Of a stretch of 64,000 nucleotides of DNA, positions 36,411 to 49,400 are shown piece by piece. A program made the position numbers and the translations under genes. Source of the stretch: Taeniopygia guttata (Eukaryota > Chordata > Aves > Passeriformes > Estrildidae). Positions within the stretch are counted from its first letter, which is position 1. Every line of letters begins with the position of its first letter. Where the stretch lies: positions 8,884,501 through 8,948,500 of the forward strand of contig NC_133043.1 in NCBI RefSeq assembly GCF_048771995.1, written 5' to 3'. The notes under the pieces were generated by a model, which saw only the letters and a list, made by a program, of their open reading frames with translations, had not been told where the DNA came from and made no database searches.

Positions 36411-39400
36411 ATGACCACCACGGCCACGTTCTCGGGCATGGACCCCAATGGCAGGAACAGCTCCAGGTCTGCGGGTGGCTCGAGGGCCGTTGGGACCCGG
36501 AGGGCAGTTAGGGCTGGGGGTCCCAGGGAAGGCATGTCCGGAGCGGCGCTGGGGCGCGGCGCTGGGGCGGAGGCTCGGGCCGAGCCGGGGCTGTGGCTGT
36601 GCGGTTCCTCCCGGGCGGGCTGGCTGGAGGCGGGGGCGGCCGCGCCCACCCGTGTGGGCTGTGGGGGCATCCCGGGGCCGCGCCGTGCCCGGGGGAGGGA
36701 GGTGCGGGAGCTGCCCAGAGCCGCCCGGGCCGCTCGGTGCGGCCCCGCCGCCGAACAAAGAAGGGAGGCGCTCCCCGCCTCGCCGCGCAGGCACGGCGGG
36801 GGCGGGGGGCACCGCGCCCCTCCGCCCGCCCCACATCCCCACAGCCCCTCGGCCCCGCCGGGCTGGGTGGGGCCGGGCGGGCTCCATTGTCTGCGCTGCC
36901 CGGGGGGCCCGTTCGGTCCGCCGGTGCTCGTCCGTTCCCCGCGGCCCCGCTCCCGGCGCTGGAAGCGCAGCCTGTCTGCAAACAAAGAAAACTTGGCAGG
37001 TTGGTCTGGGGGAGATGCACCCGCGGTCTCAGGAGTCACAGATGGAGAGGATCGTGTCGTTTTCCACGCTGTCGTGGCCTTTTTCAGAAAGGTCTGACAA
37101 AGCGGATGCTTCCTGTTTCCTTACGGCTTTCCAGGGTTCTTTTTAAAGCGAAAAAAAAAAATCTTTACAAAGCTTGTTTCCAAACCTTTTACCAGAGCTC
37201 TTCCTGGAACTGTGGGTGGATTATCGGTGGACATCACTGGGTATCAGGTGGATTTCAACAGCATTTCATTGCTTGAAGTGTTAAACATGGCTTTCATAAA
37301 GCAGGTTACAGCATTTTGAGGCTGTGAGAGGCTTCTAATAAAATCTGTCAGCATTTACCTGAGGTTGATAGAAGGCATTATTCATTTTTAACAGTTTGAG
37401 TGATGGATATTTTTTCCCCCTTCAGTTGTCTATTCTGTTAATGTCATTAAGTCTGTCAGTGGAAACTGTTGTGCCCTTAAGAGAGTACTGGTTTCACTGC
37501 TGTGGTAAAAAGAGGGGATCTAAGGTTTGGGAACAAGCCCTGCTTTGAGCAGACTGCTTTTCAGAGTAGTAACTGCAACAGCTATAACTATGAAAATAAA
37601 CCTTCTATACGTTTCTTTAGAGAAAAAAAAGATAAATGAGTGATTCGAGACCCATTGCAAGACATCTTGATTCAGAAAGGAGACAAAACAAGTCATAATA
37701 AAACATACTCTACAGTCTGCTGGGATCCTCCCATTAGCAGCTGAGCATTAGTAATTCATAAAAAAAGAATTTTGTTAGGAAAAGTATTTTTTTTGGTTAC
37801 GTAACAGTAAATATCCATGTCACACACCTTTAGGAATTTCCCTTGCCGTTGGGGTGTTTGAGCTCTGTGGGCTGGAGAAGCGTTTTTGTGTTGCAGCTGG
37901 AATGTAACAGGCACAAATTCTCCCAAGATGTGACTTGTACAACTGAACATGCTCTTTGTGTTTAATTCCAAGGTTTGGAGCATTAACATTAAGCTGAGTA
38001 CTGTTTCCTGTTCTAACTCTGATTTATTAAATTATTTGTTAAGAAGAGGAAGTGTTCACCATCCTTAGTTTGTCCTGGTGTTCATTTTGGAGTATTGGAG
38101 GTCTTGAAAGCCCAAGAAGCCCCAGGTTCTGTTGGTGTCTTCACATCTCTCTGACAGTTTTGAAGGTTCTCACACACAGTTTTGTTCTTCTGGCTTCTCC
38201 AGCTAACAGAAGATCTCCTGCTTATGAAAATAAGATCAGGAGGAGTTTATGTTTGAAGATTTATTTTGCTGCAGCTGTTCATTTTGGTTGGGTTCTGCAG
38301 GTTGGAAGCAGACTGCAGTCAAGCTCTTGAAGTACTGAGCAGGCTTCTTTAGTGTCTAAGAGCAGATTGTTAGATTTAGGTTACATATCTGGAGCTTGGT
38401 ACACGTGTCTCTCCTAATAATAGTCAACTCCAAGCTGTTTAATTTCAACTTTTACTTCTAAACCAGCAGCATGCTGCAGACTTGAGGGTTTTTTCCTGAG
38501 GAAACAAATCTAAATAAAGGCTGCAGCACCCAGCCATCAGTGGTGCAGCCAGTCCTTTGGTTCAAGCTTCAATCTTTGCTGTGCAGCCAGTTTGGGGATT
38601 AAAAATGAACCTTCCCAGGGTACTCTTAAAAAAGCTGGAATTTGACATGCCCACATAGTTATTTTTATTTTTTATTTGGCTCAGACTTGTGGGAGCAGCC
38701 CTTGGTGTGATACTGGATGGAGCAAGGGCACAAATAGAGCACGAGAGCGTTTTATTTTTGTAAGTGCCACTGAAGAGCAGTGGAGATAGAGTGCCAGGAT
38801 GGAATTCTGGCAGGAGCTTACCTGGATGGTTGAAGTGATGTGCTGGGAGTGCAGCTGGGGGCTGGCACAGGGTGTAAAGCTGCCTCTCCCCACAGAGTGC
38901 TGCGTCCTCCCGGCGGCGGCTCCAACTTCTCCCTGGGCTTTGATGAGCCCCAAGAACAGCCCGTGAGGAGGAATAAAATGGCATCCAGCATCTTTGGAAC
39001 TCCTGAGGAGAACCCACCTTCCTGGGCTAAAGCATCAGGTAAGGCTGTAGTGCTTTGTTTTCACATAATGCTGACAGGCATTGATTCATTTTGTGGCTCA
39101 GCCTGATGCTGCTGGTGGCTGGTGTGGAAACCAGAGTTCCCTTTCTACTTGGTACTTTGAGGTTATAAGTAATGTCTGCTAGCAGAGAATTGTTTATTTC
39201 TCATTAATTTCTTCCAGAAGGGTTTATTTTATGCAAGTGTTGTCCATGTTGCAAGCAGAGAATTGTGTTTTGGGTACAGTTTCTCCAGGTCACACAAGTG
39301 GAGTTGTGTCTTACTGTTTGGAGTAGCACTGATTGATTATTCAGAGGAAGTTTAGCCTCGTGTTCTCACAGCTGGATTTAAGCTTCCCTTTCTGCAGAGC

Positions 39401-42400
39401 ACTGCCAGTGTGAGTGGCCTTGGGACCCCAAACTCCATCTGCTTAAATGACACTCTCACTGCATGGGGTGCTGCTCTAAGACAATAATTTGTGAGGTATT
39501 ATCTAAAGGACCAGGACTTTTTAGAATGGTAAAGCTCTAATTTCAAAGAAAAACCTTTCCCAAAGTACCCAAACCTGTGACTATTTGTGATCTACTTTCA
39601 CATTAAGTTTACCTTGCAACCTGATGAGACTCAATCTCTGGTTGTAGGGGCTAAGCCAGGTGAAACCAGAGACAGCTGTGAATCCTCTGGACCACAAAGA
39701 ACAAACTCAACTGAGGCAAACTGTGGAGACTTCGTAGATCCCAAGGTTAGTACCTGGCTACAAAGAACCTGATAATGGACAATTCACACTCTGTGTGGGA
39801 TTGATTTATCACGGATGTTCACACAGTTGGAAGCATTGTAGGATTTGAATCCTTTCTCTCAAATTTGTTTTTTCATGAAGGTTCCCCTTTCCATCTGATA
39901 CTCTTCAGTATGCTGAGAAAGAAAGGGCTGGATTTTTCACAAGGAGCACCTTTGTAGAGCTTCTTAACTGCTGAGACAGTAATGAAGTGATGTGAAATCT
40001 AATTTCAGCTCTGTGTGTGATTGTGGGTTTAAACATCTCACAAACAATAGTAACTACAGCACATTCTGTGTGGGTCTGACAACAAATTTGGGTTCACATC
40101 TCGGCAAATTCTCACCTCAGTAATTTTAGGGTTTTTTTTTTTGTTCTAATAATACCATCAGATGTGTTATTTTCTACGTAAACTCTTTACCTAGTAGCAA
40201 TATGAAGCATCATTTATAGTATTAATGGTGTTAAGTAAAATTTGCTGGATGTGTAATTACATTTAATGGGAAAAACAAGGTTCTTTTGAATCCAATAAAG
40301 CCAAGTATTGGATTACACAGTAAATTCAGTAAAAAACTAGTAATTTGTCTGAACTTAGATCCCTAGGAATGCAGGATAGCCTGTATTAGCATGAACAAAG
40401 AAAAAAGAAATCTCATTTAAGACTCTCCAGCCTTAGGTTTTCTGAAAATAACTGGGTAGATAAATAATTATCTCGAATGTTGTAGAAGACACTTTTTATC
40501 TTAGATTTTATTTTGGTAATTGGCATCAAGCATCACAACCCGTTTTTGTTATTAGTTGTAGCTTTTAAGTTACAAAACTGTACTGTTCTTTGTTACAAAA
40601 AATGCCCTATTTCAATTTAGCAAATATCAGCAAGTTTATTTTTTATGGTATACTTGCAGCTTTAACTGTTTATTTTAATTCTTTCTAAATTGTTTAAATA
40701 CTGTGGTTCTCAGCTTTGCAAAGAGATTCTTCCCATGTGGAATATTTTCTGCAGTAATTCTGCTGCAAACAGCCTGACACTTAAGGTGATACATTTGTGG
40801 CAGTTTCTGCTTTTTTTTTATGCGATTTTCTGCAGTTTCACTGTGTAATTAACAATGTTAAATCTATGACAGTTGATAAACCTGATGCCATTGAAGAGCT
40901 TTGGCTGCTGCTGGGAGACTCCCTATCTTTGTGTCAAGCTGCAGCCTGCAAACAGATTCAGCATGTAAATAATGTTGAACTGTTTATGTAGTGAAGGAAA
41001 CTTCTGGGGAAAAAAAATAAAGCTGATCTATGTTTCACAAATGAAGTTAAATACCCTGGAAAGGGCAAATGCTCTTGGCCTTGCCAACAGATAAATGCAA
41101 AGAGTTGCTCAGTAGAAAGCAGAGGATGCTCAACTCTTGCTTGTTGTTGTCAGTGTAATTTTTTTGCCCTTCTGGCTGTGGGAATATTCTAGGTCCTGTC
41201 AGTGCTGCTTGCTATGGGATGCTCTGTACAATAAAGTGTTCTTACCCACCTCTGTCCTTCACCATGGGAATAACAAATGTGCCATGTGTCATCAGGATTA
41301 ATCCAATATCTGTTTCAACTTCTAGAAGTATGTTAGGCAGATAAAGAACTGGTTAAATTATAATTCAGTGTGTAAGAAATGGTGCTTACAAACCCATGGT
41401 TTCAAACTGCAGAATTATGAGTGCAGAGCCCACTGTGCCACTCTGGGTTCTGTCCCTCAGAGCCTGTTGGGGTCTCTCAGAGCCCGTTGGGGTCTCTCTC
41501 AGAGCCTGTTGCTGCTCCAAAAGTGTCTCCCTGGGCCTGTGGCTCAGAATGTGGTGCCACATAGAGCAGTGTGCCCAGTCACCATGGTCACCCCATGGAA
41601 TAGGAAAATGCTTTATGAAACACGAGATGTAACGTGTTCCTCTCTCTTTTCTAGGGAGGAGATGTTGGTGGTGACATTTTTGGTGAGTAACTTCCTTGGA
41701 CTCCTCTAGTAAAAAAAGCCTGTTGCAGGTGGCTTTGCAGTAGAAACGGATGTAGGATCTATAAATTTATTAGGAGAGAGGCAGCCTGGGGTTGTCCCTG
41801 GAACCCATCAAATCAACAAAGTGACCAACTGCTTCAGTGGAGTGTGGGTATGGAGTGAAATGGTGGAGTGCTGATGCTCATCAGGGTGAAAAGGAAAACT
41901 GTCCTGTTGGTTTATTTTGCTAGCAGCTGTTGGTGTGAAGATTTGTCTGAGTACTGGAAGGTAAGGTGGAGACTCCTGCAAAGAGTTCAGTGATTGAAAG
42001 GCCACACTGCTGTTATGAGTTGCTTAAAATTAAATAGGACCATCAACATAATTGATTTTAGTTTAGCAGTTTCCTTTTTTCCCATTGTTTTTTGATACAG
42101 CAAACTCCATATTCACAGGAAGAATCAAAACCAGCTACTGCTTCTGCAAGTGTCTGTATTAACCAGCTCTTGACTTCCTGTTGCTTTTTAAATGCTGATT
42201 TTTGCCAAGGAAGTTTATCTGCATACTGCAAATCTGTAAACAGGCATTTCCCCTTGAAGTGCTTTTTCTAGCTCTAAGGCTGGAAATGCCTCCTTTGCAA
42301 GATTCCCTTTAAGAATATCTGACTTCCTGACGACAGGAATGCATGTGTTGACTGCTGCTTTCCAAGTGCTGCTTTCAACACCTAAGAGTGGTGGGACATC

Positions 42401-45400
42401 CCTGAGGCCATTAGCACTTCCATGTCCTGAAAAGACTTTTGCTGGGAGGGGGTAGAGCTTTTCCAGAACATTTCCACTACTTCTGTGTGGTATCAGTGCC
42501 TAAAATAAGTGTTGCCTCTCTAGCAGGCTGCTTCTAATCCAACTGCACAGGCTCTAGGGTTTCTTTCCCATGTCTGTCTGGTCTTAATTAGCACTGTGGC
42601 ATCTAGTGTTTATGCCTTGAGTAGGAGGATGTGGTTTGCTAATAGAAGAAAACTGCTCTAAGGGCTCTGCTGCTTTTCCTGGTGCTTGTTTAAACCAGCT
42701 CCCCACAGGGCAGAGAAGATCCCAGAGACAGCAGGGAGGTGAGAAGGGCTGAGATGCCAGGAAGCAGAAATAGGTTTGCCTGGGATCAGGACAGCTGGCT
42801 GAAATTCAGAGTGCAAAGTGGTATTCCTGACTTGTTTAACAAAGTTCACATTTTCACAGGTGTTGTTTTTGTCTTTTGGTTTGTTTGGCAAGTGACAATG
42901 AAGGAAGTTCTTACCAAGGGTCAGGTGAATCTATGCTGACAGGTGGTTAAACAACAAGTCTTATGGAAACTAACTGGGGTTGCTTCTTATTGTGGCCAGG
43001 ACTGAAAATTAAATTTTTGAAGGTGGTCAAGATGAAATAAAAACGGCAGGCAAAGGTTTGAATGTTAAGCTTTCACTGATGGTACTTAGGAAGGAGTAGA
43101 AATTAATGCCTCCTGGAAATGGTGTCTGTGGCAGATACCTAAACATCCTGATTGCTAAATGAATTAACCTGATTGTTAAATTAATTCCTACCACTGATTG
43201 CTTTGGGTGTTGTAGCTCAGTGGAGCCCAGTCTCACAGATCTGGCTGTCCCTCCTCTCCTGGGTTTTCCTGCTGTGGGATGGCAGATCTGGGCTGCTGAA
43301 CGTCCTACTGGCACACCTAGGAGTTTGTGCTGGCCTTGTAGGGGTCTCTGGGCTTAGGAAAGGAACAATGAACACACCTCCAAGCAAAAGCTGTCTGCTG
43401 ACAAATTCACAGCATTACCAGATTCCTAATAGGTTTCTATCATTAAAAAATGTTTAATCTTTTGAATGTGGAAATTATTTCTGTATGTAAATAAAACCCC
43501 AAGTATGTGTTAGGTGGGATGTGTATATTTATTAATCAAGCCTGTCTAGGGTAAAAAAAAACCATTTCTTTTGTGGCAGGGCTCTTGTCTCCTCGTTGGG
43601 AGCTGTAGTTCCTTTCTGGGCATCAGAGTTGCCAGTGGCTTGCAGTGCACTCAGCAGGGAGCTGTTTCAGGGATTAGACCCTTTCTGAGAAGGGAATAGC
43701 TTTAATATTTTATCTGATCCTGTTGGTTTTACCACTTCACTCATTAGCTTGGCAAACTTACCTTGATTATGTGGGAAGTTCTAACATATATCAGCTACAC
43801 AAAGAGCTACAGAAACTTCCCCCAAAGCCTCCTGTGCTGGTAATTCTTGTTTCTTTTGTGATTCGGGGGCAGTGTGAGCTGAATGAATGTGAGTAGCTAA
43901 GGAGAATCAGGCAGTGCCCGATTGAGTGTCAGCAGTGCCTGGCTGTACATGACCCCCAGGAAGGTGGAGCCTGGATCCTGCACAGTGCTGGGACTGTCCC
44001 CAGGCAGGGACAGTCAGCAGACACTGGGACACAGCAGCTACAGGAGCTTCAGGCTTAAAATGTGGTGTTAACCCAGCACAGCTGAAACAAACAGTTAATG
44101 AGCACAGCAGAGACTTCTAGTGGAGATTAGTCCTGATTGTGTGAGGACAGTGCTCAGATGCTGGAGTTCTTTTGAGATTATTATAAGCATGGATATAGGG
44201 GGGTTCAGTGGGCACAAGTTGGGTTTTGAGGTTTCTGATTCAATTTTGCATTGAAAAAAATTAACTGGGTTGACACAGGATGTGAGGAAAGCTGCTGCTG
44301 GGGGTAGGAAGAATAGGAGGCAAAGGGTGGGACATAGTAATTACCTTTCAGGTGGGAAAATGAACTATGGGAGATGAGGCTGGAGGTGGTTTTAGTCAGT
44401 GCCTTTGTCTGTGACCTGGAAAAGGTAATGAACAGTGAAGTCTCCAGTTTTGTTGGTGATATTACCTCTTTCAAGCAGTCAAATTGTGCTGATGGTGGGA
44501 AAATCTCACTGCCAGAAGGATTCCACTAAATGAGGCAGGCAGGTGTGAAGTCAGAATAATCCCTGTGTATGCAAGTGTAAAGTAATGAATCAAGGGGGGG
44601 AAACCCCCAAAAACTAAACCATGGCAGCCTTGTGTGTTCAGCTCTGTGCTGTGGTGCTCCCAGGATCTGCCTTGAGTCTTCCCCTTGAAATTCTTTGAGG
44701 TGTTTGGAAGTGCCAGCAAAACTAAAGTCATCAGGGAGAGGATGGAAAATTACATACTTTTTTCCTGCTAACAATGGTAATACCCTCATATCTTGGATTG
44801 TCTACAGTCTTTCACACATGAAGAGCAGGGGGTTGTAGTGGAGGTGACAGGGAAGATGAAGGGGTGTAGTGGCTGTTCTGTGAGGGGAGGTTGGAATAGT
44901 TGTAAAGAAGACTGGGGGAGGAAAACTGATCAAGATCTACTGAATCTTGAAACTTAAGCTGAATGTGCAGCAGTTATTTGAATTCTGCCAAACCCAGAAT
45001 TTGTGATAATGAGAGGAAACAAAGGGGTCTGTTGAAAATAAGTGAGGTTTATCTTCACCACCAATATCAAGGGCTGCTTGGGTGCTGATTTGGGCCTTTG
45101 GCTCAGAACTGGTCATACTAATCTGTAAAAAGGTGAGATGCTGAAGTACTTGGTGTACTCAGTTGTCAACAATGCAGATACATTAGTTGTTTGCTCCAGT
45201 ATCTAAAGTGCTTCCTGTGAAGAATTCCTTCTGTGCCCTGTCTTCACTTGTGGTTTGCTCAGAAGGATTTAAAATAAACTATCATGTGCTCTCCAGGGAG
45301 TGTACAATCAGAGCCTCCCCATGCATGGCTGTTCCCTGGTGTGTCTTGTGTGAAGCCTCAGAAGTGTGTCAGATCCTTTTCCCTCCAGTTAGGAAATTGG

Positions 45401-45940
45401 GAATGCAGTTTGAGCTCTTGCTGGTGCTTCTGTGGCTCCCAGCACCTGCTCAGACCTGAGTGACAATGCCACAGTCACAACGCTGACTGATTATATATAC
45501 AGGACTTAAGCTTAAGATGCTTGTCATTAAAAAAAAAAATAATTGCTGGTGTCCCTTAATAGCAGCTGGCTGAATGTAGCTCTGCCTGAAGGCCTGAGGC
45601 TGAGCTGTAAGGCCTCAGATTTGATCTGAGAAACACTTCTGAGGGCTGAGTCTGCCCTGCCAGGGGGTGACAGCATTGGTGTGTCTGTCCCCCTGGACAA
45701 AACTGACAGGAGCTGAGCTTCCGACTGAGCCAGCCAAACATCTGGCTCTCATCATCCACATCAAACACTTTAAAAGCTTCTTTTCTTCTAGAAAACACTG
45801 AGGCTGATGTAGAAGCTGCCCCAGGTCAGAGTGAAGAAAAGTCCCTGCCTGCTGCACCTGTTCCTAGCCCAGTAGCACCAGCACCTGCACCCTCCAGGAG
45901 AAATCCACCCGGTGGCAAGTCCAGCCTAGTGCTCGGTTAA
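36411..45940 (+). CDS. JPT1: JPT1 (HN1), Jupiter microtubule-associated homologue 1, complete
   Basis: Five coding exons: 36411-36466, 38896-39038, 39648-39745, 41655-41682 and 45792-45940 (stop TAA 45938-45940). They total 474 nt, 157 aa against 154 in human. All introns are GT-AG and in phase. Exon 1 encodes [19 protein letters not shown]. Exon 2 carries [15 protein letters not shown] and [13 protein letters not shown]. The tiny 28-bp exon 4 encodes GGDVGGDIF. Exon 5 ends in a proline/alanine run ([12 protein letters not shown]) and the C-terminal [14 protein letters not shown], so a PPGG motif sits at both ends. The protein is small and predicted disordered, with no membrane segment. Family members are linked to microtubules, cell-cycle progression and GSK3beta/beta-catenin regulation, though the biochemical role is not settled. 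The middle (exon 3) is the least like human. Confidence 0.96.
41456..41512. repeat. Short tandem repeat in JPT1 intron 3
   Basis: Three imperfect copies of a roughly 22-24 bp unit, 'tcagagcctgttggggtctc', just upstream of exon 4. Confidence 0.8.
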
Positions 45941-46480
45941 ACCTTTCCTTTCCTGACTGTTTTGAACTTGTGTCTGTTTTCTTTCCCCCATGCTTGTGAA
46001 CTGCACAACTTGAGCCTGACTGTAAATCTCAAATTTCTTTCATTGAAAAGAAGCACTTTATGTACTCCATCTTTTTTTGAAATTAAGGGTTTTTTTTCCA
46101 CTTCTGTCCTGTGTTTCCCCCAGATCTGCTGGAAGTGACATGAGTGTTTTCTAGTGATAGACTTGAGGGAAAGCTTTATGAAGTATTGTAATGTAATTCA
46201 AAGGAGAGTAGCTTGGTTCTAAGTGTGCTTAAAGGGTTTTTGTACTGAGATTTTTTTTTAGAACCCCTTAGCTTTACAAAGGGTCTAGAATCCTGGTTAA
46301 CCACGCCAGCAAACAATCAGCAAGAGCAGTCCCTTCCTCCACATGTGGGATTTAGGTATCTAAAAGGCTTCATTGACTGCATGTGGTAAATGCCTTGAGC
46401 CCTGCTGTGCCATATAAATCATTAAGTGGTTAATGTACACCATGCTGCCTTTAAAAACAAAATAAATCTTGATACTGGAC
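45941..46480 (+). other. JPT1: JPT1 3' untranslated region
   Basis: About 520 bp without coding signal from the stop codon to the first AATAAA at 46461-46466. Cleavage would fall near 46,480. A second AATAAA at about 48,489 could give a longer form. Confidence 0.6.
46461..46466 (+). terminator. JPT1: Polyadenylation signal, JPT1
   Basis: AATAAA about 520 bp past the JPT1 stop, in the local context 'aaacaaaataaatcttgat'. Confidence 0.65.
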
Positions 46481-49400
46481 TACTATGACACAGGGTCTGT
46501 GCCAAATATAGGGCTGATGACCAGAGCCACCTGGCCTAGTGCTGGGAAGGGGCTGATTCAGACTTTATTCAGTAAAGGTGGAGTGGATCATATAAATAAG
46601 AATTACAGGGCATTTTTTTTTTTACAACTGACTCAATGCTGTGCATGATCATGCTGGTGCTTGACCATGAGGTGAAAAATCTCATCCTTTAAAGTGTGTG
46701 TTGTAATTTCACAAAGCTGGATTGTTGCTTAAAAGTAAATAATATAGAAATTTTGAATCAGTGTTTCCTGTGTGGGTTTTATTTCACGGGTTTGGTTTTG
46801 GTTTCTTCTCAGTTGTCCTTGTCTCAGCCGATCTTCCCTGCTCTAACATGGGAGAGTTGTTACACCTGGCTTGAGGTCACCACCATGTGCCAGCTTCCCC
46901 TGAAGAGAGAATCTGACTTAACTCTTCATTTTTGGCTTCTAGATCAGAGAACTGTGGAATATGGCTTGATATATATTAAGGTTTATCCAACACACTGGTT
47001 TTTTTTTTGCAAGAAAACTGAGAAAAGTTTATTTTCCTCATTAAAAAGAAAAAAAACAGAGGACCCTAAAAAGGGAGAGGGTGGAATTAAGACCAAACCA
47101 TGATGTTCTCTTCTGTTCTGGAAGGGCTCTGTTGCTCAGTAAGCTACAGCAGAGGATCTCTGTGGAGCAGCTCTGTCTGCTGGTGCTTTTTCCACCCTTC
47201 TCCAGGAAGAACTGGTGCCTGAAAGCACCCTGGCTTTCCAGGTCACTGCTGGAGAAGCCCTGCCCTGGGGTGCTGAACCTACCGAACTGGATTTGCTCTG
47301 ACATGTTCCTCCTGTCCTCCACCCAGGGGGGTTCCCTATAGCTGATGTGCACCGTGCCCAGCACCGACTGCATAGAGAGCATGGGGATAACCCATAAATT
47401 AATGTTTCCTTTGCAAGCCTCATGCCCAGGGGAGCTTGTCACTGCTCCTTGATGGCTGCTGAGGCTCCTCTGTGCTTCTTTCTCCTCGGGGTGGGGACCT
47501 GGCAGCCGCAGCCCGGCCACTGCGGGGTCCCGAGGGGTGGCAGGGGGGCTTTTGTGGGCTTTTGCTCTATTCCTGCTGAGCCCAGCCCTGTTCCTATTGT
47601 AAATGCAGGCAAACCCAGTGGGAAGAAATGATGTCCAACTCCAGTTCAGAAGGCTGAATGCTGCAGCAAAATGCTGCCTTTTTAAATGATTGCTAATGGC
47701 TGAATGAGTAACAGAGAGGTCTGCAAGACAAAATTACAAATAGTGTAAATCCAGACTTCACCCTTCCTTCTGGTCACCACGGGACAGTTGAGGACTCTAA
47801 GGAAATGGAACAGATGCTGATCCAGGCTGTGCTGAACACAGTCCCTAGAAGCTTATTGCTCATTTTAAGATCATGTACTGAGCCTAGAGGTTTTTTACTG
47901 CTAAGAAATGACAATTTCATTGCCCTCCTGTCCTATAGAGAAGTACAGGCTCCTGCCACTGGCCGATAGACAGGAATATGAATCCAGTCAGCACTTCCAC
48001 AGGCTCCAACTGCCGGAGTTCAGATCAATGACTGTTGATGGTCAAAAGTTCCTGGAAGCAGAAATCTGTAAATATTGTCAGTAGACATAAATTTGGCTAT
48101 TACGTTGCATAAACAAACATGATTTTTTGTTTAAATGAGTATTCCTTAAACAAATCCTGGGAAAAAAAAAAAAAACAAGCCACAGTAATTCAAGGGGTCA
48201 TGACTTTTTTTATTTTCTTTTTTGGAAGGTCTACAATCTGATCTATGAGAAAAATTGCCCTTTGTTCTATATCTGGAATTCTCATTCCCTAATTTGGTTC
48301 ATGCTCATCCTGTTCCTCCCCAGACCTTAGGTGTGGCAATGAAATAACCAGATAACTGGTTTGGATCCCAGCACACCAGCAGTGGCAGAAAGCTCTTATC
48401 TTGCTGTTCTAGCATGACTTCCTAAGGAAATCTGTCTCCTTTGGTAGTCTCTGGAGCTTTGGGCTAGTTTAGATATTTTTGGCAGAACAATAAAATTATA
48501 GTTTTAAAGATCTGAGGCTCCTTTGGGTTTTATGTAAATGCCATCCATTAGTTTAAAAACAGAGTCCTTGTTTGTTCTGCTATGGCTCTATAGAATGTCT
48601 GTGGGACAGGAGAATCCCTGTGGAAAGTCTCTCCTTGGCTCCAGCTGCAGGGAAAGCTTTGGCAGGAACCAGCAGCCCGCACAGAGCAGTTTGTGTGTCC
48701 ATGCAGGGAAACTGAGCCTGCAGTTTGCTGAAAGGAGGGGACCCTTTCAGCAAACCTAACCCTAACCCATTTTATTTAGAAGGACTTCTAATCAATTTTA
48801 TTTTGTTGAAGATTTTTTCACTACACGTGCCTACCTGCCCTCCTGTGTGTGGCCATTTGGTTGGTGGGGATTTATCCCTGTGTTTCCTGGCCCCAGGCAG
48901 TTTCAAGAAAAGGATTTCAACATCCCCACCAGTAGTAAAAATTTTCTAGAATTACTTTGAAGTCCTGCAAATGCTAAAGCATAGGGACTACATCTTAGTG
49001 CCTCCAGTTTTGTATCCAAATTGTTATCTACTAACGGAAGTTAAAAGGAAACATTCAGCATTGGTGGCACGAACATGTGGAAAGAAAATGGTTTTACTTT
49101 CTTTTTCTAGTCACTTTTTTATGAGAGGAAATGGCTTCTGGTTCCAAGAGTCATCAAATTAAATTTCTTTCTCCAACAAAGCCAGACTTTTTTGTGATGT
49201 GGTGGAAACTTGCCAGTTTCTGGTGTCTTGCTGTAGGATAAAAAAGCTTTCAGACACGAGCCCCAAGTCTGTAATTCAATCTCCTTGGGAAGAGCTCCAG
49301 GGAATTGTTGCTGGGATCAGGGAGGCTTTGCATGGAAACAGATCTGACTGCCATGTCTGAACCTAGACAGGCTCCTTCACCTCTTCTGATCTGCGTGTGA

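Noticed and set aside
36141-37276. Several open frames over 200 codons around JPT1 exon 1, both strands
   Set aside because: GC-driven shadows of the CpG island; the true coding exon is only 56 bp (36411-36466), shown by the protein match and donor site.
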